A stretch of DNA of 64,000 bases from Mucilaginibacter tundrae (GTDB lineage: Bacteria > Bacteroidota > Bacteroidia > Sphingobacteriales > Sphingobacteriaceae). Location: assembly GCF_013408825.1 (NCBI RefSeq), contig NZ_JACCBZ010000010.1, positions 1-64,000 on the forward strand, written 5' to 3'. The position numbers and the translations under genes are program-made. This document shows, piece after piece, positions 1 to 9,400 of this stretch. The notes beneath the pieces are model-generated. The model made no database searches, had not been told where the DNA came from, and saw only the letters and a program-made list of their open reading frames with translations. How positions within the stretch are numbered: position 1 is the stretch's first letter; each line of letters opens with the position of its first letter.

Positions 1-66
1 GGGTCAGTTTGCCCCGAAATGCCCTGGTCAGTTTGCCCCGAAACAGTGGGTCAGCTTGCGCCGAAA
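1..66. mobile_element. IS21-like terminal repeat array (partial element)
   Basis: Three near-identical direct repeats of 18 bp lie at 2-19, 26-43 and 49-66, with a period of 23-24 bp; the third differs from the others at two positions. Each reads GGTCAGTTTGCCCCGAAA or a close variant. Multiple short repeats inside the ends are a known feature of IS21-family elements, where they bind the transposase, and similar GGTCA...CCGAAA arrays occur at Bacteroidetes IS21 ends as far as I recall. No istA or istB gene is visible because the element would extend left of the window. The assignment to IS21 is an inference; the repeats themselves are seen directly. Confidence 0.45.
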
Positions 67-243
67 TGGTGTGGTCTCATTCATCATAATCTCCAGATTA
101 AGCATCGTGGGCTTTATCATAAATTAAAGAAAAACCCTAAAATTGAGGTTAAAGCTCAAGCTTTTCTTGCAAAGCATGAAGGGTTAAAAGTTAAAGATGA
201 GATATTACTCTATATGTTTCCTGAATTGAAGCAATATAATTGA
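19..243 (+). CDS. Unrecognised ORF starting inside the repeat array
   Basis: An open frame of 74 codons starts within the direct repeats and ends at 243. The first 20 or so codons are only the repeat read as protein. The rest is lysine-rich (for example KLKKNPKIEV and FLAKHEGLKVKDE) and could be the C-terminal end of a gene whose 5' part was replaced by the mobile element. I recognise no family. It may equally be non-coding. Confidence 0.25.
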   Translation: MPWSVCPETVGQLAPKWCGLIHHNLQIKHRGLYHKLKKNPKIEVKAQAFLAKHEGLKVKDEILLYMFPELKQYN

Positions 244-284
244 TAGTTTATCTTACATTGTAAATACGTTAAAGAAGAATTTTA

Positions 285-1519
285 TTAAATAGCCTTCTTA
301 AATCTCATTAAACTTTTAGTTACTTCAATTTTCGAATCGTCATCAAAATCTCCAAGATAATTTTTCGTTGTCTCCGGCTTCGTATGCCCTAAAGATTCTT
401 GAATTTGAAATATTGGAACATTAGCTTTTTTCAATACTGTTGCAGCAGTATGTCGAGCGTATATCATTGTAATATTAGGATTTTGAAATTCCAGCTTTTT
501 GCAAACCCGATTAAAATACTTGTTTAGGCTATCCGTAAAAGCTCCTTTTTCTTAGTAATAACCTCATCTGTTTTATCATTTTTGTCTAAGATTGGGAAGA
601 TGTAATCGTCATCATTTCGACTAAGATTGCCCCACTTATTTATGATATTAATAATTTCATCTTCAAAACTAATTGATATTAGAGGTCTGTTCGATTGTGT
701 AGTTCTAAAAGTTTTACCTCTATGGTATCTAATCATTTTACCGTCAATATTCGATATTTTAAGCCTTATTATATCATTAACATTCATTCCGTTACACATG
801 TAACTAAACAGCCAAAAATCCTTTGCTCTATCTTCCATTGAATATGGTTCAGTTTGATAATTGAAGATTGCTTCAACAGCGTTAATAGGTAAAGCTTTTT
901 TTACTTTTCTACCGCCCGGAATTTGATATTTGTACTTACCAAAAGGATATTCAAAATCTTTTTTAAGATAGTTTTTACTAATTGAATAGTTGATTATGGC
1001 TCTCAAAGCACGGCAATAGATACTTACAGTTGTTTCAGATTTCCCTTTGATATTTATCATCCAATTTTGATACTTAATCAAAAATTGAGCATCTATATCA
1101 TAGAAATCTAATTTTGGTCTAAAACTTTTAAATGATTCCATAGCTGTATTATAATTAACTGAGGTTTTATAACAACCGCTATCTCTCTTCATTACTATAA
1201 ACTCATCAAAAATCGTATACACATTGGACGTTTCTTTTTTTATGTTATAGAATTCATCCTTGAATTTTTGAAAAGTAAAATGTTCAATATTTGCCACAAC
1301 TTCATTTGCTTTAGAAGTCAAAGCATCTAATTTGTACCTAATCTCTTTGTACTTTTTGGGTGGATTTGGAAGTATTGCATTGTCATATTCTTCTTTTGTT
1401 AAGAATAATTGAGTTTTACAATCTTTAGTCTTCCTGTTATGGCAAATTCTAATTTTTACCGGAAATTTTCCATCTTTTTTTTCTCGATTGACAAGAATCA
1501 CACGAGGCCTTACATACAT
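285..1519 (-). pseudogene. Tyrosine recombinase (integrase), broken by one frameshift
   Basis: A Bacteroidetes-type site-specific recombinase. The first 331 codons (1519 to 524) contain an Arm-type N-terminal DNA-binding region, a SAM-like core-binding domain around residues 95-205 and the start of the catalytic domain. The remaining catalytic part, with YARHTAAT, the LGHTKPETT segment and the nucleophile region NYLGDF, is read in another frame down to 285. The two parts join perfectly if one T is added to the run of five T at 546-550, so a single-base loss in a homopolymer explains the break. The gene sits beside a tRNA-Val 3' half, the expected place for an island integrase, and reads away from it. 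The shift may be a real mutation or a sequencing error; if an error, the recombinase is intact at about 410 residues. Confidence 0.85.
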
Positions 1520-1688
1520 TGTTTAATAAATTTCTTTTGTTCATACCGTTTTTTTCAATGCGATTTCAATGCAAAGGTAACTGTAATGAGAAGCTAAAAG
1601 AAACAAAAATCAATATAAAGAACTGTTTTTCAGCATTATATATACTATCGGAAGTAATCGGAAACTATCAGAAAACATATTTTTCTTT

Positions 1689-1732
1689 CTTACAAGCAGA
1701 GGGTCACTGGTTCGAACCCAGTAACTCCCACA
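1689..1732 (+). other. tRNA-Val(UAC) 3' half, probable attachment site
   Basis: The sequence runs from an anticodon loop with TAC (CTTACAAG, 1689-1696) through a variable loop GGGTC, a T-arm with stem ACTGG / CCAGT around TTCGAAC (1706-1722) and the acceptor strand AACTCCC followed by ACA. The anticodon stem-loop, variable loop and T-arm follow the layout of bacterial tRNA-Val(UAC). The 5' half is absent: upstream is unrelated AT-rich sequence. A 3' tRNA segment beside an integrase gene is the usual attR-type scar left by integration into a tRNA gene. The intact tRNA should lie off the left edge. Confidence 0.8.
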
Positions 1733-1757
1733 AATAGGGAAACAAATAATCCCAAAA

Positions 1758-1789
1758 CCCTGTAAATTATATGATTTACAGGGTTTTTT
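1758..1789 (+). terminator. Rho-independent terminator behind the tRNA-Val fragment
   Basis: A perfect 10-bp stem, CCCTGTAAAT (1758-1767) with ATTTACAGGG (1774-1783), has a 6-nt loop and six T after it. It lies 26 bp after the tRNA fragment and most simply is the terminator of the original tRNA-Val gene, meaning the DNA to its right was next to that gene before the left-hand element inserted. Confidence 0.85.
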
Positions 1790-1827
1790 GTTTTCAGCCC
1801 ACTCAATTAATCCATACTTTCTTAATG

Positions 1828-1989
1828 TTTAGAGTACCAAAGTGAGTACCAGATTTCGTTTTATAGATTTGTGGTACTCTAAAACGTTATAATTAATTGT
1901 TTTTCAGATGATTAACCTTGAAAAAACGTATTAAAAATAACCTGTTTTTAGCCTGTTTGACATGGTATTTCCAGCGGTTTGGAGTACCA
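1828..1989. repeat. Four copies of GAGTACCA, including a 12-bp inverted repeat
   Basis: GAGTACCA occurs at 1832-1839, 1844-1851 and 1982-1989 in the forward sense and as TGGTACTC at 1872-1879. The first and the reversed copy extend to a perfect 12-bp inverted repeat, TTTAGAGTACCA (1828-1839) and TGGTACTCTAAA (1872-1883). All lie in the 240 bp before the second integrase pseudogene. They could be recombinase arm or core sites of that older element, or operators; this is inference. Confidence 0.5.
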
Positions 1990-2029
1990 AATATCAAATC
2001 AATTTAAAATGTAATAAAATAAATTAAGT

Positions 2030-3119
2030 ATGAAAGCAACAACAGATTCAGTATTCACTTCAAAATGAGGGCTGAAAGAGCGAAAGATGGTATTGCGCCG
2101 GTATTTTTAGGCCTTGTCGTCGACGGCTGTAAGAATTATTTGGCTTTAAAAAACTTTCAGGCCGATACGAACCATTGGGACAAAGTAAAAGGCGGCGGCA
2201 GGAAGGATACCAAGCAATGCCGCGCGATTAATGAGTACCTAGACGAAGTGAGGATCGCCATTAGGGGGCATTATCGAGACATGGAACTCAATGGCATAAG
2301 GATAACTATTGATACGCTAAAAGATGCTTTTCTTGGGAATTTACGGGAAGAAACCCCTATTATGTTCAGCGAATTAATTGCATATCACAATGAACAGGCT
2401 TTACTTTAGCCCTACTAAGTATTGGCACGATGCGGCATTATTATGTGACTCAGCGCTACCTAATCAAGTTCTTCAAGCAAAAGTATAAAAAAGACGATTA
2501 CCAGCTAACCACAATTAATTACAAATTTATAGCTGATTTCGAAATATTCCTGCATAATCATAAACCATTGGATCACCAAAAGCCGATGGATACCAGTGGC
2601 GTGCTCAAACATTTAGTACTTTAAAAAAGATGGTCAACCTGGCTGTCAGCTTGAGTTGGATTGAAAAAGACCCTTTCAAAGGCTTTAAATTAAAGAAGAA
2701 AAAAGTTGAAAAGGAATTTCTAAACCAGTGGGAACTGGATGCGTTGCAAAATAAAAGATTTGATATTGAACGGCTTGCGATGGTCAGGGATATTCGTTTT
2801 TTGCTGTTACACCGGACTTTCTTATGTTGACGTGATGAATCTAAGACCGGAGCACATTGTCAAGGGGGTAGATGCTGAACCATGGATTAAAACGTTTCGC
2901 CAAAAAACGTCAATTCCTGTTAACACGCCGCTACTTAACCAGGCACAAACCATTATTGCTAATTACCAGGGAAATAATCGAGCCAAAGCAACTGGCACCG
3001 TGTTCCCGGTCATCAGCAATCAAAAGATGAATAGCTACCTGAAGGAAATTGCCGACTTCTGTGGCGTTAAAAAGAATCTCGCCTTTCATATTGCCCGGCA
3101 TACGTTTGCAACGAACTAA
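2030..3119 (+). pseudogene. Second tyrosine recombinase, several frameshifts and C-terminal loss
   Basis: A Bacteroidetes phage-integrase-like gene can be followed through four frames: an ATG at 2030 gives 12 codons, a lost A in the run at 2062-2065 moves it to the frame ending 2409, then to 2430-2624, then 2630-2830, then to the frame ending at 3119. The pieces keep family order: an N-terminal Arm domain (RAERAKDGIAPVFL), the SAM-like core-binding domain, and the catalytic start with CCYTGLSYVDVMNL and HIARHTFATN. The protein stops right after the Arg box, so the final GH box and tyrosine nucleophile are missing. It cannot be functional. It reads away from the tRNA fragment and probably marks an older island to its right. 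Confidence 0.85.
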
Positions 3120-3224
3120 AACACCTTATCCCGTTATTGCTAAGCATGATCTTTTCCCTTTAATTATAGTTACGCTGAGTTACTTTTATCTAAAATCAGT
3201 TAATAACATAAAGCAACTATTAGG

Positions 3225-3908
3225 ATGATACAAATTAATAACCTTTCAAAAAGCTATGGGCGCAAATTAATATTGAATGATATCAGTTTACAGTTTGAAC
3301 CAGGCAATATATATGGAATCATCGGTGAAAATGGAGCTGGGAAAACTACGCAATTCAGATGCATGACGGGATTAGAAAAATTCGAAGGCAACATAGTGTC
3401 AGATTACGATATTTTAAAAAACAATATTGGCATGTTGCAAACTGAACCATATTTTTTAAACCGAATTACCGGACGGGAATATATACAGTTATTCATTAAC
3501 GCCCGGGGCAAATCAATTGTGGATTTAAGCGATAAAAACATCTTAGATCTACCGCTTGATCAATATATAACCACCTATTCAACAGGCATGAAAAAAAAAA
3601 TAGCTTTGATGGCCATTTTATTGCAACAAAATACCTGTTACATCTTAGATGAACCGTTTAATGGTGTTGACCTTCAAAGTAACCTCGTTATACTTGAAAT
3701 AATTAAAACATTAAAAAAATTAAATAAGATTGTTATTATTTCCTCTCATATTTTCAATACACTCAACGAATTATGCGATCAAATATGTTTACTAAGAGAC
3801 GGGAAAGTTATAAAAAAGGTAGGTAAAGAAACCTTTCATGAAATTGAACAGGAAATTTCGGAGAGTTTTACGGTAACGGAAAAGGTAAAAAAGCTTATGT
3901 TAATATAG
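3225..3908 (+). CDS. ABC transporter ATP-binding protein, peptide/bacteriocin exporter type
   Basis: A 227-residue ABC ATPase. Walker A is GENGAGKTT near residue 34, the signature is the divergent YSTGMKKK form typical of ABC-2 style exporters, Walker B is YILDEPF, and the H-loop is in ISSHIF. The family powers export or immunity transporters for antibiotics and lantibiotics at the inner membrane. No permease follows: the next gene is a lantibiotic dehydratase stub, so the ATPase probably remains from a RiPP biosynthesis and transport cluster. The reading frame itself is intact. Specific substrate is unknown. Confidence 0.8.
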   Translation: MIQINNLSKSYGRKLILNDISLQFEPGNIYGIIGENGAGKTTQFRCMTGLEKFEGNIVSDYDILKNNIGMLQTEPYFLNRITGREYIQLFINARGKSIVDLSDKNILDLPLDQYITTYSTGMKKKIALMAILLQQNTCYILDEPFNGVDLQSNLVILEIIKTLKKLNKIVIISSHIFNTLNELCDQICLLRDGKVIKKVGKETFHEIEQEISESFTVTEKVKKLMLI

Positions 3909-4064
3909 CTTATCATAATCATATATCGTGTTTTTTCTTATAATTGAGATCAATCAAGCTTTTAATTTAATTCACCTAACACCTTAAGCTTTGTCAAATA
4001 TTGATATAAAAGTGTTTTTGCTTTTTCAATTAAACACTAAATATCAGGCAACTTCATCAAATAC

Positions 4065-4502
4065 ATGAGCCATAAATATTCTCCCTATCATTTTTTTGAA
4101 AAAATCATATTAAGAACACCTTATTTACCTCTCGGGAATGAGGTTTTATTGAAAGATGTTTACACTTTATTAAAGGATGATTTCTTTTTAGAAGCCATTT
4201 ATCTGGCATCTCCAATACTTTATCACGAAACAATAAAGCTAAAATTAAACTTAATCCCTGGAAAAGAAAAACCAAGGCTCGAGTTATCTCTTTTAAAATA
4301 TTTAAAAAGAATGACGAGTCGTTGTACTCCTTTTGGCTTATTCGCGACGACTGGAATTCCATCATGGTCTGAAAAAAGTGAAATTAAATATAAAAACACT
4401 GACTTTTTCAGACATTCAAGAATCGACATGGAATATCTTGTAAACTTGAGCAGAAACAGGCAGGAAAATACTGCCGCGATCCCAATGGGGATATTGATAT
4501 AA
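4065..4502 (+). pseudogene. Lantibiotic dehydratase (LanB) N-terminal stub
   Basis: This 145-codon frame matches the start of the LanB N-terminal (glutamylation) domain: an opening RTPYLPL segment, a central EAIYLASPILY segment, and the hallmark KRMTSRCTPFGLFATTG. LanB proteins dehydrate Ser and Thr of precursor peptides using glutamyl-tRNA and are about 700-1000 residues, so at most 15-20 percent remains. Similarity fades after about 4440; the last residues before the stop look like out-of-frame sequence. With the ABC ATPase before it and the small peptide gene after it, it marks a decayed class I type RiPP locus. Confidence 0.75.
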
Positions 4503-4879
4503 AGGCATGTTTCATTGGAAGACCGATATAATTAACAAGAGATTAAACTTACATATAAATATTGATTAATGGTGCTAAAACTACCTACCGCCCCTTCAAG
4601 TGTCATACACTTGAAGGATATTTTTTGAACGTCCCGCTCCCGGGTTGCAATTTTACGGAGCCGCAAAATTTGCATTATTATCAGTACTCCTGGTTAATAA
4701 ACTAACGGGAGTGTGGACACTTGATTGGGCGGAGCGGTGTTGTTAAGTATAGATTTTTTTCCAGCCCTCTTTGTGCGCTTCTGTATTACTAACAATACAT
4801 AGCTGTAAGTCAATTGATTATTTTTATTGCCAGTAGTATTATTTGATTAATATGTATATCTTTAGTGAAACTATCATAC
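4503..4879. other. Gene-free stretch after the LanB stub
   Basis: Apart from the hairpin at 4593-4627 I see no gene here. One other frame from about 4452 to 4530 reads QAGKYCRDPNGDIDIKAC, which faintly recalls the Cys-containing SPASM segment of radical SAM peptide maturases; this is too short to call. A GC-rich patch near 4625-4640 (CCCGCTCCCGGG) shows no wider structure. Confidence 0.3.
4593..4627 (+). terminator. Perfect hairpin with T run
   Basis: CCTTCAAGTGT (4593-4603) pairs fully with ACACTTGAAGG (4607-4617) around a CAT loop, followed by ATATTTTTTG. This is a strong Rho-independent terminator behind the LanB stub. The sequence CGCCCCTTCAAG at its left arm recurs at about 5073-5084. 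Confidence 0.7.
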
Positions 4880-5044
4880 ATGGAAAATCAATCTAATATT
4901 ACTACCGCCGAAAAAGAAGTAAAAGCTAGAAAGTTTTGGCAAACCCCTACTATTGAAGTTATAGGCCATGATATTGTGCAGTCGGGCAATATTCCTGGAA
5001 CTGAAGGTTTTGTTTATAATCCCAACTCTACAGGCCATTCTTAA
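4880..5044 (+). CDS. RiPP-like precursor peptide, 54 aa (lasso-type leader suspected)
   Basis: A 54-residue ORF from ATG at 4880 to TAA at 5044. The first 19 residues are charged. Then come KFWQTPTIEVIG and HDIVQSG, which resemble the lasso-peptide leader pattern YxxPxLxxxGxxxxxTxG, with W for Y and Ser for Thr. If cleavage falls before G36, the core is 19 residues starting GNIPGTEG with Glu at position 7, an acceptor position for a macrolactam ring. The core has no Cys, so lanthionine rings cannot form within it. No lasso cyclase or leader protease is present; nearby are only an ABC ATPase and the LanB stub. Coding is supported by start, stop and the leader-like motif; the class is inference. 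Confidence 0.55.
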   Translation: MENQSNITTAEKEVKARKFWQTPTIEVIGHDIVQSGNIPGTEGFVYNPNSTGHS

Positions 5045-5077
5045 AGAACTATATTTCGTGAAAATAGTATACCATCG

Positions 5078-5248
5078 CCCCTTCAAGGTGGCGAACCAGA
5101 TAAGGTTGTCAGTATCCCGGTAAATATCATTGATACAGCTGTTTGAGAGACCGTAGCTATTGTCCATTTGCTGGTAGTTATACTGTCCAGATACATTGGA
5201 GGAAAAAAAAGTAAAAAATATAACTATGACAATATATTGATACTTCAT
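5078..5248 (-). pseudogene. Hybrid two-component regulator, N-terminal stub
   Basis: From ATG at 5248 the frame encodes a signal peptide (MKYQYIVIVIFFTFF to VSGQ) followed by YNYQQMDNSYGLSNSCIND and LIWFATLKG. This is the first blade of the periplasmic Reg_prop propeller of Bacteroidetes hybrid two-component systems, which sense glycans and are normally about 1300 residues. Homology ends near 5078 and the frame then continues by chance to 4874, antisense to the precursor peptide. Only the first 57 residues are left. Confidence 0.65.
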
Positions 5249-5381
5249 TTTTAAAATAATAATGGTTTAAAATCCGGGGGGATTTTTAATTGGTTTGATA
5301 ATTATTTAATTATTCAATCAAAAATAAGGTAAAATATATGAGTTTGATTAATACTATTTTAACAGTATTAATAGGAAATAA

Positions 5382-5610
5382 TTAAACGGAGCTGTTTGTA
5401 CTCTCGAGAATGTCAGTCAGAAAAATTACTTTCTGTTTAATCAATTCCGGATTTACTTCCAGTACGGCTGCGATTCTGTTGATTCCATTTTTGTCGCGAA
5501 TCTCACGGGTTTTAGATTTGTTATATACCAGCCGTCTCGTTCTTCATCGTTATACTTCTCCATTGCTGCATTAAACAATGTCCTAAGGTCGCGCATGATA
5601 AACAGTAAGG
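5382..5610 (-). pseudogene. Recombinase core-binding scrap plus unknown C-terminal fragment
   Basis: Two overlapping minus-strand fragments. In one frame, around 5596 to 5540, FIMRDLRTLFNAAMEKYND matches the SAM-like core-binding helix of Bacteroidetes integrases. In another frame, from about 5530 to the stop at 5382, SKTREIRDKNGINRIAAVLE and ELIKQKVIFLTDILES form a protein-like C-terminal end that I do not recognise. Neither has a full gene around it. They close the accessory region just before the FHA gene. Confidence 0.45.
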
Positions 5611-5626
5611 ATAGTTCCGAGCTAAA

Positions 5627-6415
5627 TTAGCCTGTCTTGGCTTGCAAACTAAACTCCATTGCTACTGAATCTCCGATTATTATTTGGTCGCCCTCTGCCA
5701 AGCGGTGGCCTATTTTAGTGGAATTTAGCTTCACCAAATATTCGTCTTTTATTGTTTTAACCTTGGTTTTATTACCCGGGGGGATACCGCCTTCATCTGC
5801 ATACAGCATAAAACTACCATCTTCTTTATTCCACTCAATATGCGCGTGTTGCCTACTGATGAATTTATTGCTTGGGTTTTTGCTATCGCCCGGAAATGCA
5901 ATCTGATTAGCTCTGAAGGAGCCGTCAGCAACCTGAGCTTTTGCTTCCCGACCGATATTGATTTTACCAGAGTCGGAAGTTACATGATATTGCTGTTGCT
6001 CAGCTTCGCCATTTAGGATGTTGATATAAGCTGATCCCGTCTTTGTAATTACATGGTCTTTTGTGCGGATAAAAAGCGCGACATCCAGTTCTTTAGACTT
6101 TAAGGCTTCAGGAGGTATTGCGTCATCAAAACTGATCTCCAATGTCCAATTTGCTGGAAGGTCAAGAGCATAATCATCTGCAATTTTTTGAATTTCATTT
6201 TTAAAGCGTCCCGGCTCTTCAGTATAAATAGCAGCTTCGTAAATATGCTTTTTATTACCATTGGCAGCGATAAAAAGATTAACCCCTTTAATATAGCTAC
6301 CTTCTCCTCCTTCCGTCTTTTGTAATTCGGCCTTTATAAAACGTAGTAATACATCGCGAAGGGTTTTAACGTCCTGCTGGCTTTTATCTGTGTGTTTTTT
6401 GAATAAATCAAACAT
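5627..6415 (-). CDS. FHA domain protein, last gene of the kinase/wall operon
   Basis: A 262-residue cytoplasmic protein without membrane segments. Residues 1-100 form an N-terminal region of unknown fold; residues about 150-258 form an FHA domain with INIGRE (R156), the SRQH signature (S187, R188, H190) and a final EGDQIIIGDSVAMEF strand. FHA domains bind phosphothreonine peptides, so the natural partners are the operon's own Ser/Thr kinase and its targets. The start ATG is 6 bp after the stop of the SEDS-PBP fusion gene, so it is cotranscribed. In Actinobacteria FhaB/FipA sits in the equivalent cluster. Binding residues are present, so phosphopeptide binding is likely; the ligand is unknown. 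Confidence 0.85.
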   Translation of the reverse strand: MFDLFKKHTDKSQQDVKTLRDVLLRFIKAELQKTEGGEGSYIKGVNLFIAANGNKKHIYEAAIYTEEPGRFKNEIQKIADDYALDLPANWTLEISFDDAIPPEALKSKELDVALFIRTKDHVITKTGSAYINILNGEAEQQQYHVTSDSGKINIGREAKAQVADGSFRANQIAFPGDSKNPSNKFISRQHAHIEWNKEDGSFMLYADEGGIPPGNKTKVKTIKDEYLVKLNSTKIGHRLAEGDQIIIGDSVAMEFSLQAKTG

Positions 6416-6421
6416 GATGAA

Positions 6422-9400
6422 TCAATTATCTGAAATGCTTTTTATATAACCCTTTTTCAACAATATCGGAATAATATCCCGACCGGCAAGATGTACTGCA
6501 TCCGACGAGCCTTTGGTAGATTCAATACGAATACAAACCACCAAATTACCCGTACTGTTTGGCATTGGCGCGAAAAATACATACCAGCCATCGTTTATAC
6601 TTTGTTGCTTCCAAATACGTTCCGGAGTGCCCGTTTTGCCAGCTACTTTTATCCCCAGGATTTCGGATTTCGGGGCACTTTGTTCAATCATATATTTGGT
6701 GATTGTAGCAGCATATTGCGGGTCGGCGGCCAGCTTAGTCCCATCTTGTACAGGTTGCACTATACCATCAACTTTTAAAACAAAACGATTAGCCAGCAAT
6801 GTTCCATTATTAGCCACTCCAGATACAAGCCGAGCCACTGCAGCGGGTGTAGCAATCAATGCGCCCTGACCCCAAGCCATTCCTGATATGCCTATAGCAC
6901 GTGTTTTATGAATATTATCCGGGTCGTACTTTGGTTTGGTATTAAATTCAGTTTTGCGCCAAAGTTCTTTCCATCTTTCTTCCTGTTGAGCATTGTCGGT
7001 AGATTTGGTATAAAAATAGCCACCAACGCCATGCAAAAACATGCCGGTTTTTAAATAGAGGTCGCTCATTTGTTCTTCAAGATGTTCCTGGTTAGCCAAC
7101 TTGATAAAATATACGTTGTTTGACTTGGCTATGGCGTTTTCAAGTGTTATAAGCCCGGTTTCATCAGGTTCAACTCCTTTTGTACGGATACGTTCAGCCA
7201 TACTTACATTGAAAGTAACATTATCGGCCGCCATACCCAATTTATTAAATGAGGCCATTGCTGTCAGTATCTTGGCTGTTGATCCGGGTTGCGTAGCATA
7301 GGTAAATCCCAGGTCACTGGTTGTTATCCATTGGGAAAGCTTGTTTTGATCAGGAACGGGCATGGTCAGCTGATCGTAATTATGGATTGGCGGCAAAGGG
7401 TAAACTGCCGAGGCTAAAACATCGCCGGTGCCTGCTGCCATCACCACAACTGATACTCGATTATCTACAAGGTCAGGATCATCGGCCATGGTTTGCTCTA
7501 TACGGGTTTGCAATTCCGCGTCAACAGATAGCTGCACATCGCGATTACGCTTTTTAAACTGAGCTACTTCGTCGCTGTTAATACCTGCGATAAGTAGGGG
7601 AGCCAATGCGCTATAATCGCGCTTTTGAACCGACATCTCTTTTACGCCTCGTGGTAAAAAACGATCTTCCTTGTAATGAGTGGCATGTACATTATAATTG
7701 GTTACAGGCATTTGGAAACCCCGCAATTCAGCAGCATGTTCGTATTCGGCAAAATAACCATTAGTGCTGCCGTTGAAAACACCGGTATTAGCATCACCCG
7801 TCCAGAAAAACATTTGTGAATCAAATGGATAATACCTTGTGAGGCGTATGTGCACGGCTGAATCTAAATCATATTGACTCGCCCCGGCGGTATTTAACCG
7901 GTCTTGCTGCTGCCTGATCAATAACGGATCGCTGGTAGCTAATACCAAGCCTTCACGGTCATAAATAGTTCCGGCTTGCAGTTTATTCATCATTATTGCG
8001 ATACGCGGATTATAGCTAAACATACGTGCGCCGCTTTTATCTGCAACTAAAGCAGGTTTAACTATCCATTTATCACTTTCAAATAAATAGCCGGATATGT
8101 TGATCACCAGCAAAATGATACCTATGCAAGCCGCTATTAAAGCCGGTACCAGATTATGGTCCTGCTGTTTGGTAATAAATGACATTTGTACTGGAGTTCC
8201 TTTTACTCTTGAGGCCGACAATAAAAAACCAGCGGCTAGAAAATTTGCAACCAGCGAAGATCCGCCATAACTTTCAAACGGTAACGCTACGCCTGATAAT
8301 GGCAAAGCTCCGGTAGAGCCACCCGCTATCAATAAAAACTGGATAAAAGTACAGATGCCAATGCCTGCGCATAAATAGAATAGGAAAGGCATACCTGTTT
8401 GGCGGCCAATAATTATAGAACGGTGCAGGTATAAGAGGAATAAACTAAATATGGCTACAATACCTGTCCAACCAAATTCTTCGCCAATCGCAGGCAAAAT
8501 CATATCAGTATGTGCTTCGGGAATGGTTTTGGCAAAACCCTGGCCCACGCCTTGGCCTGTAATACCACCGCCGGACATGGCCCAAAGGCCATTAGCTACC
8601 TGGTCGCCGCCATATACTTCATTGTTCCAGGCATCTTCCCATATTGCTTTTCGGTCAGACAACCGCTCAACCGGTCCAGGGATTAACTTATCCAGGTGCG
8701 GTATTTTATCAATGGTAAGAAATGCCGAAATAATGATCAACGCCATAACAGCTGATTCACTCAGTCGCCTGCCTTTAGAAAGCATCATGACAAACACTCC
8801 GACTGCGGTAATTAAAGTAGAAAGCCAAACGTTTTTAAATAGCCAGGTAAGTAATACATAGAATACTACCGCAATGGCCATGGAAATAAAATCGCCGCGG
8901 GAAAAAGAAAAAAGGATAATAAAGGTAAAACAAATGATTATGGCAGGCCCCATATCGCCCAGCATCAGGAAAAGGAAGAGGGTTATGCAAATAGCGATCA
9001 GCGCAAATGAAAAGAATGACCATCGTTTTCGCCAGCTGGCATACTCACTGATAAATTTTTCATTTATAGCGAAGAAACCGGCGAGGAAAATGATTACCAG
9101 GTATTTTACAATTTCGCTAGGCTGAAAGCCGAATAAGTTGACTTTTACACCGCTGCCTTCAGGGCCTGAACCAAAGCGAATGGTGAGTATCAAAAGAGTC
9201 ATGGCAATCACTATCCAAGGCCAGCCATTTGCCGCTTTGGGGTTGTTTTTAAATACTAACAGCCTATAAATAGTTGAATCAGCATTGAAGCGCCTGATAT
9301 TGCACACCAGCAATATAACCATGGCGCCAAAACCTAATACTAAATAGACAAGTGAATCCTTAGCAAAAAAACGGTCGCGCAAAGGATCTTGAATACTTAA

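Noticed and set aside
1-66. CRISPR array from three direct repeats
   Set aside because: Spacers would be only 5-6 bp, there are just three units and no cas genes; an IS end fits better.
524-550. Programmed -1 frameshift in the first integrase
   Set aside because: No downstream stem-loop or classic slippery heptamer is evident, and neighbouring genes are decaying; a simple base loss or sequencing error is more likely.
4874-5248. Full 124-residue protein on the minus strand
   Set aside because: Only the first 57 residues resemble a known protein; the remainder is chance sequence antisense to the precursor peptide.
8451-8861. 136-codon plus-strand ORF inside the SEDS-PBP gene
   Set aside because: Antisense to a gene with full catalytic motifs; no protein-like features.
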